NCBI GenBank assembly: GCA_033764265.1
Contig: JANRJB010000112.1
Span: 3,156-67,155 of the forward strand
From: VGEM01 sp033764265
GTDB lineage: Bacteria; Pseudomonadota; Alphaproteobacteria; Rhodospirillales; Rhodospirillaceae
Direction of reading: 5' to 3'
Length of the DNA: 64,000 nucleotides
The stretch's first letter is position 1. Each line of letters begins with the position of its first letter. Below are positions 25,408 to 34,219 of this stretch, in pieces. Position numbers and translations under genes: made by a program. Below the pieces are notes generated by a model. It searched no databases and had not been told where the DNA came from. It was given only the letters and a program-made list of their open reading frames with translations.

Positions 25408-26652
25408 GTGGTGCACCCGCCGATGGCCGATATTCTGTTCTGGCCGCCGTTTCCGACCCGCGACCGGCTGTTCGACCAGTTGTTCCGCAGCGTCTGGCAT
25501 TTCCTGCCGGCACTGGCGAAGTTCGACCGGCTGGTGTTCCCGTACGCCGGCGACGACGTGCGACTGCTGGATGCCGAACAAAACCTCGGCATGGCGAAGG
25601 CGTACCTGGGCCGCGATTTCGACCCGGACATCGCCGACTACGCCGCGCGGTTCGCCGGCAAGGTCGCGATTTCGGCGGACCCCAACGGCGACCCGGCGAT
25701 CTATGCCGGACCTTACGCCGGTCTGGTGGTCTGGTACGCCGCCGATGCCACCTTGAACGCCGCGGCGCGCGCCATCGCCGAGCGGGCCGGCTGCGAGATC
25801 GTCTGGGCCGATCCCGAACTGGTGCAGCAGGAGACGCTGTCGCTGATCCGCTTCGTGTTCACGTTGTTCCCGAAGCCGGAGATCGACGCGCTTCTGTCCA
25901 ACTCGGTGCATCTGTTTTTCCTGCACCTGAAACGCTGGCATGGCCGACCCATCAGCGCCTTCGGCAACGGGCCCAGCCTGCAGCGGGTCGTGGAAAACCG
26001 CATCGACCCGGGCCCGACGCTGCGCCTGATCTGCAATTCCACAGTTGGCGATACGGCAGCGCTGGCGCACCTGAAGCCCGAGATCATGTTCTGCGGCGAT
26101 CCGGTGCAGCATTGCGGCGCCTCGCGATATGCCGGGCAGTTCCGCGCCGACCTGGCCGCGGCGCTGGACGCCGATCCCAACCGCGTACTCGTCACCCAGC
26201 TCGGGTTCATTCCGTACCTCAAAGCCGCGTTGCCCGCCGACACGCACACCCGCCTGGTTGGTGTCGGCAATGACCGGCGCAGCGATTTTAATGTCGACCT
26301 GACGGCGTCATTTTTCACCGCCGCCACCGCCAACATCTTCACCATGCTGGTGCTGCCGGTGGCGTTCACGATCTCCAGGCAGGTCGACATCTACGGCTGC
26401 GACGGCCAGCCCTTCGCCGCCGCCACCAAGCCCTGGGGCCACGCCGGTGAGACCGACTACATGAGCCGCATGGCCGTCACCCACCGCGTCCATCCCGGAT
26501 TCTGGCGGCGCAACTACGCCGAGGAGCTGACCAGCTACTACGACGACATGGAGGACCTGCTCGCAACCGCCGAGAAGGCGGGCGCGACGGTGCGCAACCG
26601 GACACCGTCATACGTGCCGGCGCTGGCCAAGCGATTTGTGGCGCCGGATTAG
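25408..26652 (+). CDS. DUF115/MptE-like protein, possible surface-glycan enzyme
   Basis: This 414-residue protein has a central motif ISAFGNGPSLQR (about 185-196), the nucleotide-binding-like signature of DUF115/6-hydroxymethylpterin-pyrophosphokinase MptE-like proteins. Further Rossmann-type strands follow (LRLICNST, PEIMFCGDPVQH, VDIYGCDGQP). Bacterial members occur in surface polysaccharide and flagellin glycosylation loci. The GTG at 25408 or the ATG at 25423 could be the start. Its neighbour across pepN is a CMP-sugar synthetase-like fusion, which fits a glycan role by inference. Confidence 0.65.
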   Translation: MVHPPMADILFWPPFPTRDRLFDQLFRSVWHFLPALAKFDRLVFPYAGDDVRLLDAEQNLGMAKAYLGRDFDPDIADYAARFAGKVAISADPNGDPAIYAGPYAGLVVWYAADATLNAAARAIAERAGCEIVWADPELVQQETLSLIRFVFTLFPKPEIDALLSNSVHLFFLHLKRWHGRPISAFGNGPSLQRVVENRIDPGPTLRLICNSTVGDTAALAHLKPEIMFCGDPVQHCGASRYAGQFRADLAAALDADPNRVLVTQLGFIPYLKAALPADTHTRLVGVGNDRRSDFNVDLTASFFTAATANIFTMLVLPVAFTISRQVDIYGCDGQPFAAATKPWGHAGETDYMSRMAVTHRVHPGFWRRNYAEELTSYYDDMEDLLATAEKAGATVRNRTPSYVPALAKRFVAPD

Positions 26653-29357
26653 CCCGCCAAGCTTTTGCTCGCCAGTTCGAACACGTCGCGCGATAGGCCG
26701 GGGTGCTGGGCAATGCGCTCCAGCGCGCCCTTCATCTTGGCCTGGCGGGGGGCATCGAAGCGCCGCCAGCGCCCCAGCGGCGCCACCAGCCGCGCCGCGG
26801 TCTGCGGGTTGAAAGCGTCGATGGCCACGATCTGCTCGGACAGGAAGTCGTAACCCGAGCCATCCGCGGCGTGGAAGTGCACCGGGTTGCGCAGCGAAAA
26901 GGTTCCGATCAGCGCGCGGATGCGGTTCGGGTTCTTGGCGTCGTAGGTGCGGTGGCCCATCAGCGCGCGCACCGCGGCCAGGGTGCCGGGCAGAGTGCTG
27001 GCCGCCTGCACCGATAGCCATTTGTCGAGCACGACCGCGTCACCGTCGTAGCGCCGGGCGAATGTCGCCAGCGCCTCGGTGCGTTCCAGCCCGGCGCTGT
27101 CGGCCAGGATCGACAGCGCGGCCATGCGGTCGGTCATGTTGTCGGCGCCGTCGAACTGCGCTTTGACCGGTGCGAGCGTTTCGGGCGTTTCGACCTGGGC
27201 CAGGTAATCGAGCGCGGCATTCTTGAGGGCGCGGCGGCCGGCGCCTTCGGCATCGGGCGCGAACGGGGCGTTGGCGCGCCGCGAGTCATACAACCGCTTC
27301 AATGCGTCAAAATGTTTCTCGGCGATGGCGCGCTTGACCGCCTCGCGCGCGGCATGCAGGCGTAGCGGGTCCTCCACGGTCATGCGGTTGGCGAGGTCGT
27401 CGAAGCCGGGCAGGGTCATCAACAGGCCGCGGGTGGCGTCGTTCAGGCGGTCGTCGCCGATCACCGCGCCCACGGCGTTCAGAAATTCCGCCTCGATCAC
27501 GAACGAGCGGCCGATCTGGAGCGCCGCCACACCGCGCAAGATGACGGCCGCAGCGTAATCCTGCTTGGCCTGCCAGCGATTGAAACTGTCGAAATCGTGC
27601 GCCATCAGGAACGCGCGGTCGGCGTCGCTCATGGCGATATTTACATTCACCGGCGCGGAAAAGCCGCGATTGAGCGACGGCAGCGGCGCGGCAGGCACGT
27701 TCTCGAATACGAATGTCTCCGTGGCCGCGCGCAGTTCGAGCACCAAGGTCGTCGCAGCCCCCCTCACCCCAACCCTCTCCCGCTCGGGGAGAGGGAGCCG
27801 AGCGGAGCGAGGGGGTGAGGGGGCGTTTTTCAAGTCAAGAGCAATGTCTCGCCCATCCGGACCCACCAGCCCGACCGCGAAGGGAATATGCATCGGCAGC
27901 TTGGTGGGCTGGCCGGGCGTCGGTGCGAGCGATTGTTTCAGGGTCAGCGCATAGGTTTGCGCCGCGGCGTCGTAGGCGCCCGACGCTTCGATCACCGGCG
28001 TGCCGGCCTGGCGATACCAAAGCTTGAACTGGTCGAGGTCGCGGCCCGAGGCGTCCTCCATGGCGGCGACGAAGTCGTCGCACGTCACCGCCTGGCCGTC
28101 GTGGCGGGCAAAGTAGAGGTCCATGCCTTTGCGGAAATTCTCCGGCCCCAGCAGCGTGTGTTGCATGCGGATGACTTCCGCGCCCTTCTCGTAAACCGTC
28201 GCGGTGTAGAAGTTGTTGATCTCGATATAGCTGTCGGGCCGCACCGGATGGGCCAGCGGGCTCGCGTCCTCGGTGAACTGGCGCGCACGCAGGGTATCGG
28301 CGTCCTCGATGCGCTTGACCGCGGCGTCGCGCATGTCCTCGGAGAACTGCTGGTCGCGGAACACGGTCAGGCCTTCCTTCAGGCTCAACTGGAACCAGTC
28401 GCGGCAGGTGACGCGGTCGCCGGTCCAGTTGTGGAAGTACTCGTGCGCGACAACGGCCTCGATGAATTCGTAGTCGCCGTCGGTGGCGGTGTCCGGATCG
28501 GCCAGGATGTACTTGTCGTTGAAGATGTTGAGGCCCTTGTTCTCCATCGCGCCCATGTTGAAGTCGCTGACGGCGACGATGTTGAACACATCGAGGTCGT
28601 ATTCGCGGCCGTACCTGTCTTCGTCCCACTTCATCGCGCGTTTCAGGGCGTCCATGGCGTAAAGGGCGCGCGGCTCCTTGCCGTGCTCGACATAGATGCG
28701 CAGCCTGACGTTTCGGCCGCTGCGGGTCGTGAAACGGTCCTCGATGTGGCCCAGGTCGCCGGCTACCAGCGCGAACAGATAGCAGGGCTTGGGGAACGGA
28801 TCGTGCCAGACGGCGGAGTGCCGCCCGTTGGGCAGATCGCCGTGCTCGATCGGGTTGCCATTGGATAGCAGCACTGGGCACTGGGCCTTGTCGGCGCGCA
28901 CAGTCACGCGGAAGCTGCTCATCACGTCGGGGCGGTCCTGGAAATAAGTGATGCGGCGGAAGCCTTCGGCCTCGCACTGGGTGGTGAACTTGCCGCGCGA
29001 CAGGTACAGGCCTTCCAGGGCCGTGTTGGACTGCGGGTCGACCTCGGTCTCGATGCGCAAGGCGAAGCGCGCCGGCGGGGCGGGCAGGGTGAGCGTGGCG
29101 TCGGTGAGTACGTAGTCGCGGCCCTCGGACAGCGGCCGGCCGTCGAGTGCGGCCGACACCAGCCTCATCTTCTCGCCGTCCAGTACAAGCGGCTGCACGC
29201 CTTTGGCGCGGTCGTGGTCGGCCACGTACACGGTCTCGGCGACGACCCGCGTCGCGGTCGGGTGCAGGTCGAACGCTAGAGTGATTTCGGGCGCGCGGTA
29301 GGGCGGCGGCGCATAGTCGGCCAGGCGGATGGTGCGGGGCGGGGTTTCGGTTTTCAC
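26649..29357 (-). CDS. pepN: aminopeptidase N (M1 zinc metallopeptidase)
   Basis: This protein of about 902 residues has the M1 hallmarks: the substrate motif GAMEN, then HEYFHNWTGDRVTCRDWFQLSLKEG (split), giving the zinc ligands HExxH plus a downstream Glu. The C-terminal domains match bacterial PepN in order and length. It removes N-terminal amino acids from peptides in the cytoplasm. The start is a GTG at 29357, chosen because homology-like sequence begins there. At about residues 509-533 an extra Pro/Arg-rich stretch is encoded by an inserted palindromic element that keeps the frame open. Confidence 0.93.
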   Translation of the reverse strand: MKTETPPRTIRLADYAPPPYRAPEITLAFDLHPTATRVVAETVYVADHDRAKGVQPLVLDGEKMRLVSAALDGRPLSEGRDYVLTDATLTLPAPPARFALRIETEVDPQSNTALEGLYLSRGKFTTQCEAEGFRRITYFQDRPDVMSSFRVTVRADKAQCPVLLSNGNPIEHGDLPNGRHSAVWHDPFPKPCYLFALVAGDLGHIEDRFTTRSGRNVRLRIYVEHGKEPRALYAMDALKRAMKWDEDRYGREYDLDVFNIVAVSDFNMGAMENKGLNIFNDKYILADPDTATDGDYEFIEAVVAHEYFHNWTGDRVTCRDWFQLSLKEGLTVFRDQQFSEDMRDAAVKRIEDADTLRARQFTEDASPLAHPVRPDSYIEINNFYTATVYEKGAEVIRMQHTLLGPENFRKGMDLYFARHDGQAVTCDDFVAAMEDASGRDLDQFKLWYRQAGTPVIEASGAYDAAAQTYALTLKQSLAPTPGQPTKLPMHIPFAVGLVGPDGRDIALDLKNAPSPPRSARLPLPERERVGVRGAATTLVLELRAATETFVFENVPAAPLPSLNRGFSAPVNVNIAMSDADRAFLMAHDFDSFNRWQAKQDYAAAVILRGVAALQIGRSFVIEAEFLNAVGAVIGDDRLNDATRGLLMTLPGFDDLANRMTVEDPLRLHAAREAVKRAIAEKHFDALKRLYDSRRANAPFAPDAEGAGRRALKNAALDYLAQVETPETLAPVKAQFDGADNMTDRMAALSILADSAGLERTEALATFARRYDGDAVVLDKWLSVQAASTLPGTLAAVRALMGHRTYDAKNPNRIRALIGTFSLRNPVHFHAADGSGYDFLSEQIVAIDAFNPQTAARLVAPLGRWRRFDAPRQAKMKGALERIAQHPGLSRDVFELASKSLAG
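27757..27824. repeat. palindromic element inserted in-frame in pepN
   Basis: Nested inverted repeats are seen: outer arms CCCCCTCACCCC (27759-27770) with GGGGGTGAGGGGG (27811-27823), and inner arms CCCTCTCCC (27773-27781) with GGGAGAGGG (27787-27795). This looks like the dispersed palindromes common in proteobacterial intergenic DNA. Here it lies inside a gene and adds about 25 codons without a stop or frameshift. It falls between strands of the domain after the catalytic core. Confidence 0.8.
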
Positions 29358-29507
29358 GGGCAGGGCTCGGGCGGGGGTGGTTTCAGCCCAACCTAGCGCC
29401 CGGTGATCGGCGTGCAAGCCTTTGGGTGCCGCTCACAATTTCTTAATCCGGCGCCCCTAGCCTAGCCTGGACATTCGTGTCTCAGCGATTTGCAACGGAT
29501 AAGCGTC

Positions 29508-30806
29508 ATGCGCGTCGTCGCGTTCGTGCCGGCCAAGGGCGAAAGCAGCCGGATCGCCAACAAGAACACCGTTGTGCTCGACGGCGAGCACCTGTTCAAG
29601 CGCAAGCTGCGCCAGCTGCTGGAATGCCCTGAGATCGACGAGGTCTACCTCGACACCGAAAGCGAGCGGATGATCGAGCTGGCCGCCGACCTGCCGGTCA
29701 AAGTGCTGAAGCGCGACCCCAAGCTGGCGTCCAACCGCACCGACGGCCACGAGCTGTTCGCCAACCAGGCCCGCCAGGTCAAGGCCGACATCTACATCCA
29801 AAGCCTGTGTACCAGCCCGTTCATCACCGCCGACACAATTAGCCGCGCGATGAAAGCGTTGATGAAGAAGCCGGGCGCGGACTCGCTGGTCGCGGTGCAG
29901 CGGAGAAAGCTCTACACCTGGAGCAGGGGCCGGCCCGACTACGGCCAGGGCCGCATTCCCAATTCGGTCGACCTGCCGCACACCATCATCGAGTCCATGG
30001 GGCTTTACATGGTGCGCCGGCAAAAAGGCGAAGGCGCGCCGACGCACCGGTTCGGGGCCAAGCCGATCCTGTTCGAGATCACCGACGAGGAAGCCGTCGA
30101 CGTCAACTGGCCCGAGGACCTGGCGCTGGCCGAGCGCATCTGCGCCGGCCACCGCGCCGTGCACAACGCCGCGCTCGACGCCATCCGCCCGCACCTGTGC
30201 GCTTCTCTGCTCGCCGACATCTGCAAGGAACGCGGGCTAAAAGCCGTGCTGCCGCCAGGGTTCGTGCGGGTCAGCGGGCGCAGCGTGCTGGGCGTGGCCA
30301 AGACGCTGGAGCTGCGCCGGCTGAAGAAGGGCGACGACTGGAAGGGCATCTACACCGCGCTGGGCAGCTACAACTTCATCCGCCCGGGCGACGTGATCGT
30401 GGTTCAGAACCACGTCAAGGACAAAGCCTACTTCGGCGATCTGAACGCCAACATCGCCGTGCGTTCGGGCGCGGTCGGCGCGGTGGTCGATAGTTACACC
30501 CGCGATTCCGCCGAGCTGAACGGGCTGGAGTTTTCTGTCTTCGCCCGCGGCATCAACTGCGACGACATTAAGTACGAAGGAACCGTTCACGCCATGAACA
30601 AGCCGGTCACCATTGGCGAAGTGGTGGTCAACAACGGCGACTACATCTACGCCGACGACGACGGCGTGCTGGCGATCCCCAAGGCGCTGTGGCCGTCGAT
30701 CCGTGACGAGGCTCTGGCCACCCTCAAGAAGGAATTCGACATCCGCTACGCCATCATGCGCGGCGAGGACGTAGCGAAAGTCCTCAATCTCCATGGGGCG
30801 TTTTAG
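29508..30806 (+). CDS. CMP-sugar synthetase-like / RraA-like fusion protein
   Basis: This 432-residue protein joins two domains. Residues 1-225 resemble acylneuraminate cytidylyltransferase (NeuA): VAFVPAKGESSRIANKN at 4-20, LQSLCTSPF-like IQSLCTSPF at 97-105 and VDVNWPEDL at 197-205. Residues 226-432 resemble RraA/HMG-aldolase-like proteins: RPGDVIVVQ at 292-300, GDLNANIAVRSGAVGAVVDSYTRD (split) at 310-333. The ATG at 29508 gives a clean NeuA-like start. A sugar acid made or processed by the RraA-like part and activated with CMP is possible but inferred. Confidence 0.8.
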   Translation: MRVVAFVPAKGESSRIANKNTVVLDGEHLFKRKLRQLLECPEIDEVYLDTESERMIELAADLPVKVLKRDPKLASNRTDGHELFANQARQVKADIYIQSLCTSPFITADTISRAMKALMKKPGADSLVAVQRRKLYTWSRGRPDYGQGRIPNSVDLPHTIIESMGLYMVRRQKGEGAPTHRFGAKPILFEITDEEAVDVNWPEDLALAERICAGHRAVHNAALDAIRPHLCASLLADICKERGLKAVLPPGFVRVSGRSVLGVAKTLELRRLKKGDDWKGIYTALGSYNFIRPGDVIVVQNHVKDKAYFGDLNANIAVRSGAVGAVVDSYTRDSAELNGLEFSVFARGINCDDIKYEGTVHAMNKPVTIGEVVVNNGDYIYADDDGVLAIPKALWPSIRDEALATLKKEFDIRYAIMRGEDVAKVLNLHGAF

Positions 30807-30865
30807 GTTTCAAGCTCCCCCGAGACACCCTGTTTCATACCTCTACAAGCCAGTTGCGCCCGCCT

Positions 30866-30895
30866 TTGCATTCTTTGTGTGCACTGCACTAAACT
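30866..30895 (+). promoter_or_regulatory. putative promoter of the Anbu operon
   Basis: TTGCAT (30866-30871) and TAAACT (30890-30895) are spaced 18 bp, a reasonable housekeeping-type pair. The gap of 122 bp after the fusion gene and the position 33 nt before the ATP-grasp start support it. No regulatory repeat was seen. Confidence 0.4.
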
Positions 30896-30928
30896 GCCTG
30901 TCGGGCGTGCAGCGGCGGCGGGGCGGGG

Positions 30929-32338
30929 ATGGCGTTCGACGAGATGTACAGCGCCGACGGCGGCATCCGCCCGCCGTACCAGGGCATCGCCCGTTGGCTG
31001 GCCGGCACCTCGCCCGACACGCTGCAGGCGCGCACCACGGAAGCAGAGCTGCTCTATCGCCGCGGCGGGATCACCTTCGCAGTGTACGGCGACGCCGAGG
31101 GCGAGGAACGCATCATTCCGCACGACATCGTCCCCCGCGTGCTGGCGCGTGCGGAGTGGGACCTGCTGGCCCGGGGGCTGGAACAGCGCGTGCGCACGCT
31201 GAACCGTTACCTGAACGACATTTACGGCCCCGGCGAGTGCCTGAAGGCGGGCGTCGTGCCCGAGGAACTGGTCTGGCAGAATCCGGCCTTTCGACCCGAA
31301 ATGGTCGGCGTGCCGGTGCCGCACGGCATCTACGTGCACATCGCCGGCATCGACGTGGTGCGCATCGACCCCGAGACCTTCTACGTGCTCGAGGACAACG
31401 CGCGCACGCCGTCGGGCGTATCGTACATGTTGCACAGCCGCGAGGTGTCGATGCGGCTGGTGCCCGAACTGGTGGCCGATCATCGCATCGCCCCGATCGA
31501 GAACTATCCCGAACAGCTGCTGGCGGCTTTGAAGTCGGTCGCCCCGCGCCGCGCCGCACAGGACCCCACCGTGGTGCTGCTGACGCCCGGCCAGTTCAAC
31601 TCGGCCTACTACGAGCATTCGTTCCTGGCCGACAAGATGGGCGTGGAGCTGGTCGAGGGCCGCGATCTGTTCGTGCGCGACGCCAACGTCTACATGCGCA
31701 CCACGCTGGGGCCCAAGCGCGTTGACGTGATCTACCGGCGAATCGACGACGACTTCATCGACCCGCTCACCTTCCGCCCGGATTCCATCCTCGGGCTGCC
31801 GGGCCTGTTCGCCTGCGCGGCGGCCGGCAACGTCGCACTCGCCAACGCCGTCGGCACCGGCGCGGCCGACGACAAGGTGATCTACTCCTACATCCCCGAA
31901 CTGATGAAGTTCTATTTCGGCGAGACGCCGATCCTGCACAACGTGCCGACCTGGCGCTGCCGGTACGCCGACGACCTGGCCTACGTGCTCGACCACCTGC
32001 ACAAGCTGGTGGTGAAGGAGGTTCACGGTTCCGGCGGCTACGGAATGTTGGTCGGCCCACACGCCTCGTCGCACCAGATCGAGGAATTCCGCGCCCGGCT
32101 GATCGCCCACCCGGACAATTACATTGCCCAGCCCACGCTATCGTTGTCGACCTGCCCGACGTTCGTCGACAGCGGCGTGGCGCCGCGCCACGTCGACCTG
32201 CGACCGTTCGTGCTGTCGGGCGCCGACGGCGTGCGGGTGGTGCCCGGCGGCCTGACGCGGGTGGCCCTGCGCGAAGGCTCGCTGGTGGTGAATTCGAGCC
32301 AGGGCGGCGGCACCAAAGATACTTGGGTGATCGAGTGA
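30929..32338 (+). CDS. circularly permuted ATP-grasp protein (DUF404/DUF407)
   Basis: This 469-residue protein has the features of the circularly permuted ATP-grasp type 2 family: RTLNRYLNDIYGP near 89, FYVLEDNARTPSGVSYML near 150, LTPGQFNSAYYEH near 217, VVKEVHGSGGYGMLVGP near 356 and NSSQGGGTKDTWV at the end. The family is predicted to form amide or peptide bonds using ATP. It is first in an operon with alpha-E, transglutaminase and Anbu genes, the conserved Anbu set. Confidence 0.92.
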   Translation: MAFDEMYSADGGIRPPYQGIARWLAGTSPDTLQARTTEAELLYRRGGITFAVYGDAEGEERIIPHDIVPRVLARAEWDLLARGLEQRVRTLNRYLNDIYGPGECLKAGVVPEELVWQNPAFRPEMVGVPVPHGIYVHIAGIDVVRIDPETFYVLEDNARTPSGVSYMLHSREVSMRLVPELVADHRIAPIENYPEQLLAALKSVAPRRAAQDPTVVLLTPGQFNSAYYEHSFLADKMGVELVEGRDLFVRDANVYMRTTLGPKRVDVIYRRIDDDFIDPLTFRPDSILGLPGLFACAAAGNVALANAVGTGAADDKVIYSYIPELMKFYFGETPILHNVPTWRCRYADDLAYVLDHLHKLVVKEVHGSGGYGMLVGPHASSHQIEEFRARLIAHPDNYIAQPTLSLSTCPTFVDSGVAPRHVDLRPFVLSGADGVRVVPGGLTRVALREGSLVVNSSQGGGTKDTWVIE

Positions 32339-32357
32339 CGGATGATCGCGTGACGAG

Positions 32358-33299
32358 ATGCTGAGCCGCACCGCCGACAGCCTGTACTGGCTTGCGCGTT
32401 ACATCGAGCGCGCCGACTACCTCGCCCGCATCCTCGACGCGGCGACGCGGCTGGCGGCGCTGCCGGGCGCCAGCGCACACGGCGTCAACGAGTGGGAGAG
32501 CGCGCTGGCCTCGGCCGGCTGCCTGGCGGCGTTCCGCAGCCGCTACGCCGAGGCCAACGCCGCCACTGCCACCGCGTTTGTGGCCTTCGCAGAGGACAAC
32601 CCATCGTCGATCCGCCAGTGCCTCGAAACCGCGCGTTTTAATGCCCGCGCCGTGCGCACCGCCATTACCTCGCAGATGTGGGAGACCATCAACGGCGCGT
32701 GGCTCGACCTGCATGCCACCGACGTCGGCGCGCTTGCGCCCAGCGACCACACCCAGTTTCTCGACTGGGTCAAGGATGTCTCGCTGCGCTTTGACGGTTC
32801 GGCCTATCGCACCATGTTGCGCGAGGAGAGCTATTGGTTCTACCGCCTGGGGACCTTCATCGAGCGCGCCGACAACACCGCGCGCATCCTCGACGTGAAG
32901 TACCACGTGCTGTTGCCGCAAACCTCGACCGTCGGCGGCGGGCTGGACTATTCCCAGTGGGCGGCGATCCTGCGCTCGGTCAACGCGCTGACCGCCTATC
33001 ACTGGGTCTATCGCGACAGTCTGAAGCCGTGGCTGATCGCCGAGTTTCTGCTGCTGAAGCCCGAGATGCCGCGCTCGCTGCGCTCGTGCTATCTCAATCT
33101 GGTCGAGGCGCTCGACCTGTTGGCCCAGCACTCGGGCCGGCAGGGCCCGGCGCAGCGCCGCGCCCGCGCCATCGCGCTCAAGCTGGAGCAGGGGCGCATC
33201 GACGATATCTTCGCCAGCGGACTGCACGAGTTCGTCCAGACCTTTCTGTCCGACAACAACAGCCTTGGCGCGGCGATCTCCGAGCAATACCTGATCTGA
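32358..33299 (+). CDS. alpha-E domain protein (DUF403)
   Basis: This 313-residue all-helical protein starts MLSRTADSLYWLARYIERADYLARILDA. A second helical repeat (YWFYRLGTFIERADNTARILD, near 156) repeats the Y-x-x-ERAD pattern that names the alpha-E family. It always travels with the circularly permuted ATP-grasp protein, 19 nt upstream here, and is thought to act with it in making a peptide tag. Biochemical role is not settled. Confidence 0.92.
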   Translation: MLSRTADSLYWLARYIERADYLARILDAATRLAALPGASAHGVNEWESALASAGCLAAFRSRYAEANAATATAFVAFAEDNPSSIRQCLETARFNARAVRTAITSQMWETINGAWLDLHATDVGALAPSDHTQFLDWVKDVSLRFDGSAYRTMLREESYWFYRLGTFIERADNTARILDVKYHVLLPQTSTVGGGLDYSQWAAILRSVNALTAYHWVYRDSLKPWLIAEFLLLKPEMPRSLRSCYLNLVEALDLLAQHSGRQGPAQRRARAIALKLEQGRIDDIFASGLHEFVQTFLSDNNSLGAAISEQYLI

Positions 33300-33303
33300 T
33301 TCA

Positions 33304-34134
33304 ATGCGCATCCACATCCGTCACGCCACCACCTACACTTACGACCAGCCGGCCAAGGCGGTGATCCAGCTGTTGCGCCTCACCCCGCGCGCCTGCGAGG
33401 GCCAGTCGGTCCGGCGCTGGCGCATCGATCTCGACGTCGACGGTTCGCTGCGGCAGTCCGAGGACGCCTTCGGCAACGTCACGCACATGTTGTCGCTGGC
33501 TGGGCCGATCGCCCGGCTGACGGTGGCGGCCGACGGCGAAGTGGAGACGATGGAGACCGACGGTGTCGTACGCGGGGCGGTCGAACGCTTCCCGACCGGG
33601 CTGTACTTGCGTGAGACCGCACTGACGCGGCCGTCGGCGGAGCTGGCCGCGTTCGCGCGCGACGCGACGGCCGGGCGCGGCGACCCCTTGACCGTGTTGC
33701 ATGCGCTGATGCTGGCCGTGCACCGCGCCATCGCCTTCGATACGCGCCCGACCCAAGCAACCACCACGGCCGCCGAGGCCTTCAGGATCGGGTCGGGCGT
33801 GTGTCAGGACCTGACGCACGTCTTCATCGCCGCGGCGCGCGTGCTCGGCATTCCTGCGCGCTATGTCGGCGGCTACCTGTGGCGCGCCGACGGCGCGCTG
33901 CGCCAGGTGCAGGATGCCGGCCATGCCTGGGCCGAGGCCCATACGCCCAACCTGGGCTGGGTCGGCTTCGATCCGGCCAACGCCATCTGCTCGACCGCCG
34001 CGCACGTGCGCGTTGCGGTCGGGCTGGATTACCTGGGGGCCGCACCGGTCCGCGGCTCGCGCACCGGCGGCCCGGACGAGCGCCTGGACGTGGCGCTGTC
34101 GGTGACCCAGGCCGCCGCCGCGCGTCAGGACTGA
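33304..34134 (+). CDS. transglutaminase-like cysteine peptidase
   Basis: This 276-residue protein has the BTLCP-type N-terminal beta domain (MRIHIRHATTYTYDQPAKAVIQLLRLTPR region) and a transglutaminase-like catalytic core: Cys167 in GSGVCQDLTH, His207 in AGHAWAE and Asp223 in GFDPAN. It starts 4 nt after the alpha-E gene. In Anbu operons this enzyme is proposed to add or remove the tag made by the ATP-grasp partner. Confidence 0.92.
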   Translation: MRIHIRHATTYTYDQPAKAVIQLLRLTPRACEGQSVRRWRIDLDVDGSLRQSEDAFGNVTHMLSLAGPIARLTVAADGEVETMETDGVVRGAVERFPTGLYLRETALTRPSAELAAFARDATAGRGDPLTVLHALMLAVHRAIAFDTRPTQATTTAAEAFRIGSGVCQDLTHVFIAAARVLGIPARYVGGYLWRADGALRQVQDAGHAWAEAHTPNLGWVGFDPANAICSTAAHVRVAVGLDYLGAAPVRGSRTGGPDERLDVALSVTQAAAARQD

Positions 34135-34219
34135 GAATGACCGCCGATGCGCCGGCGCGTGAATTGTGGGTTGCGCGCGCCTCGTCTATAAGCCTGCGGC
34201 GGACGCGCGGAGGGGCCCC

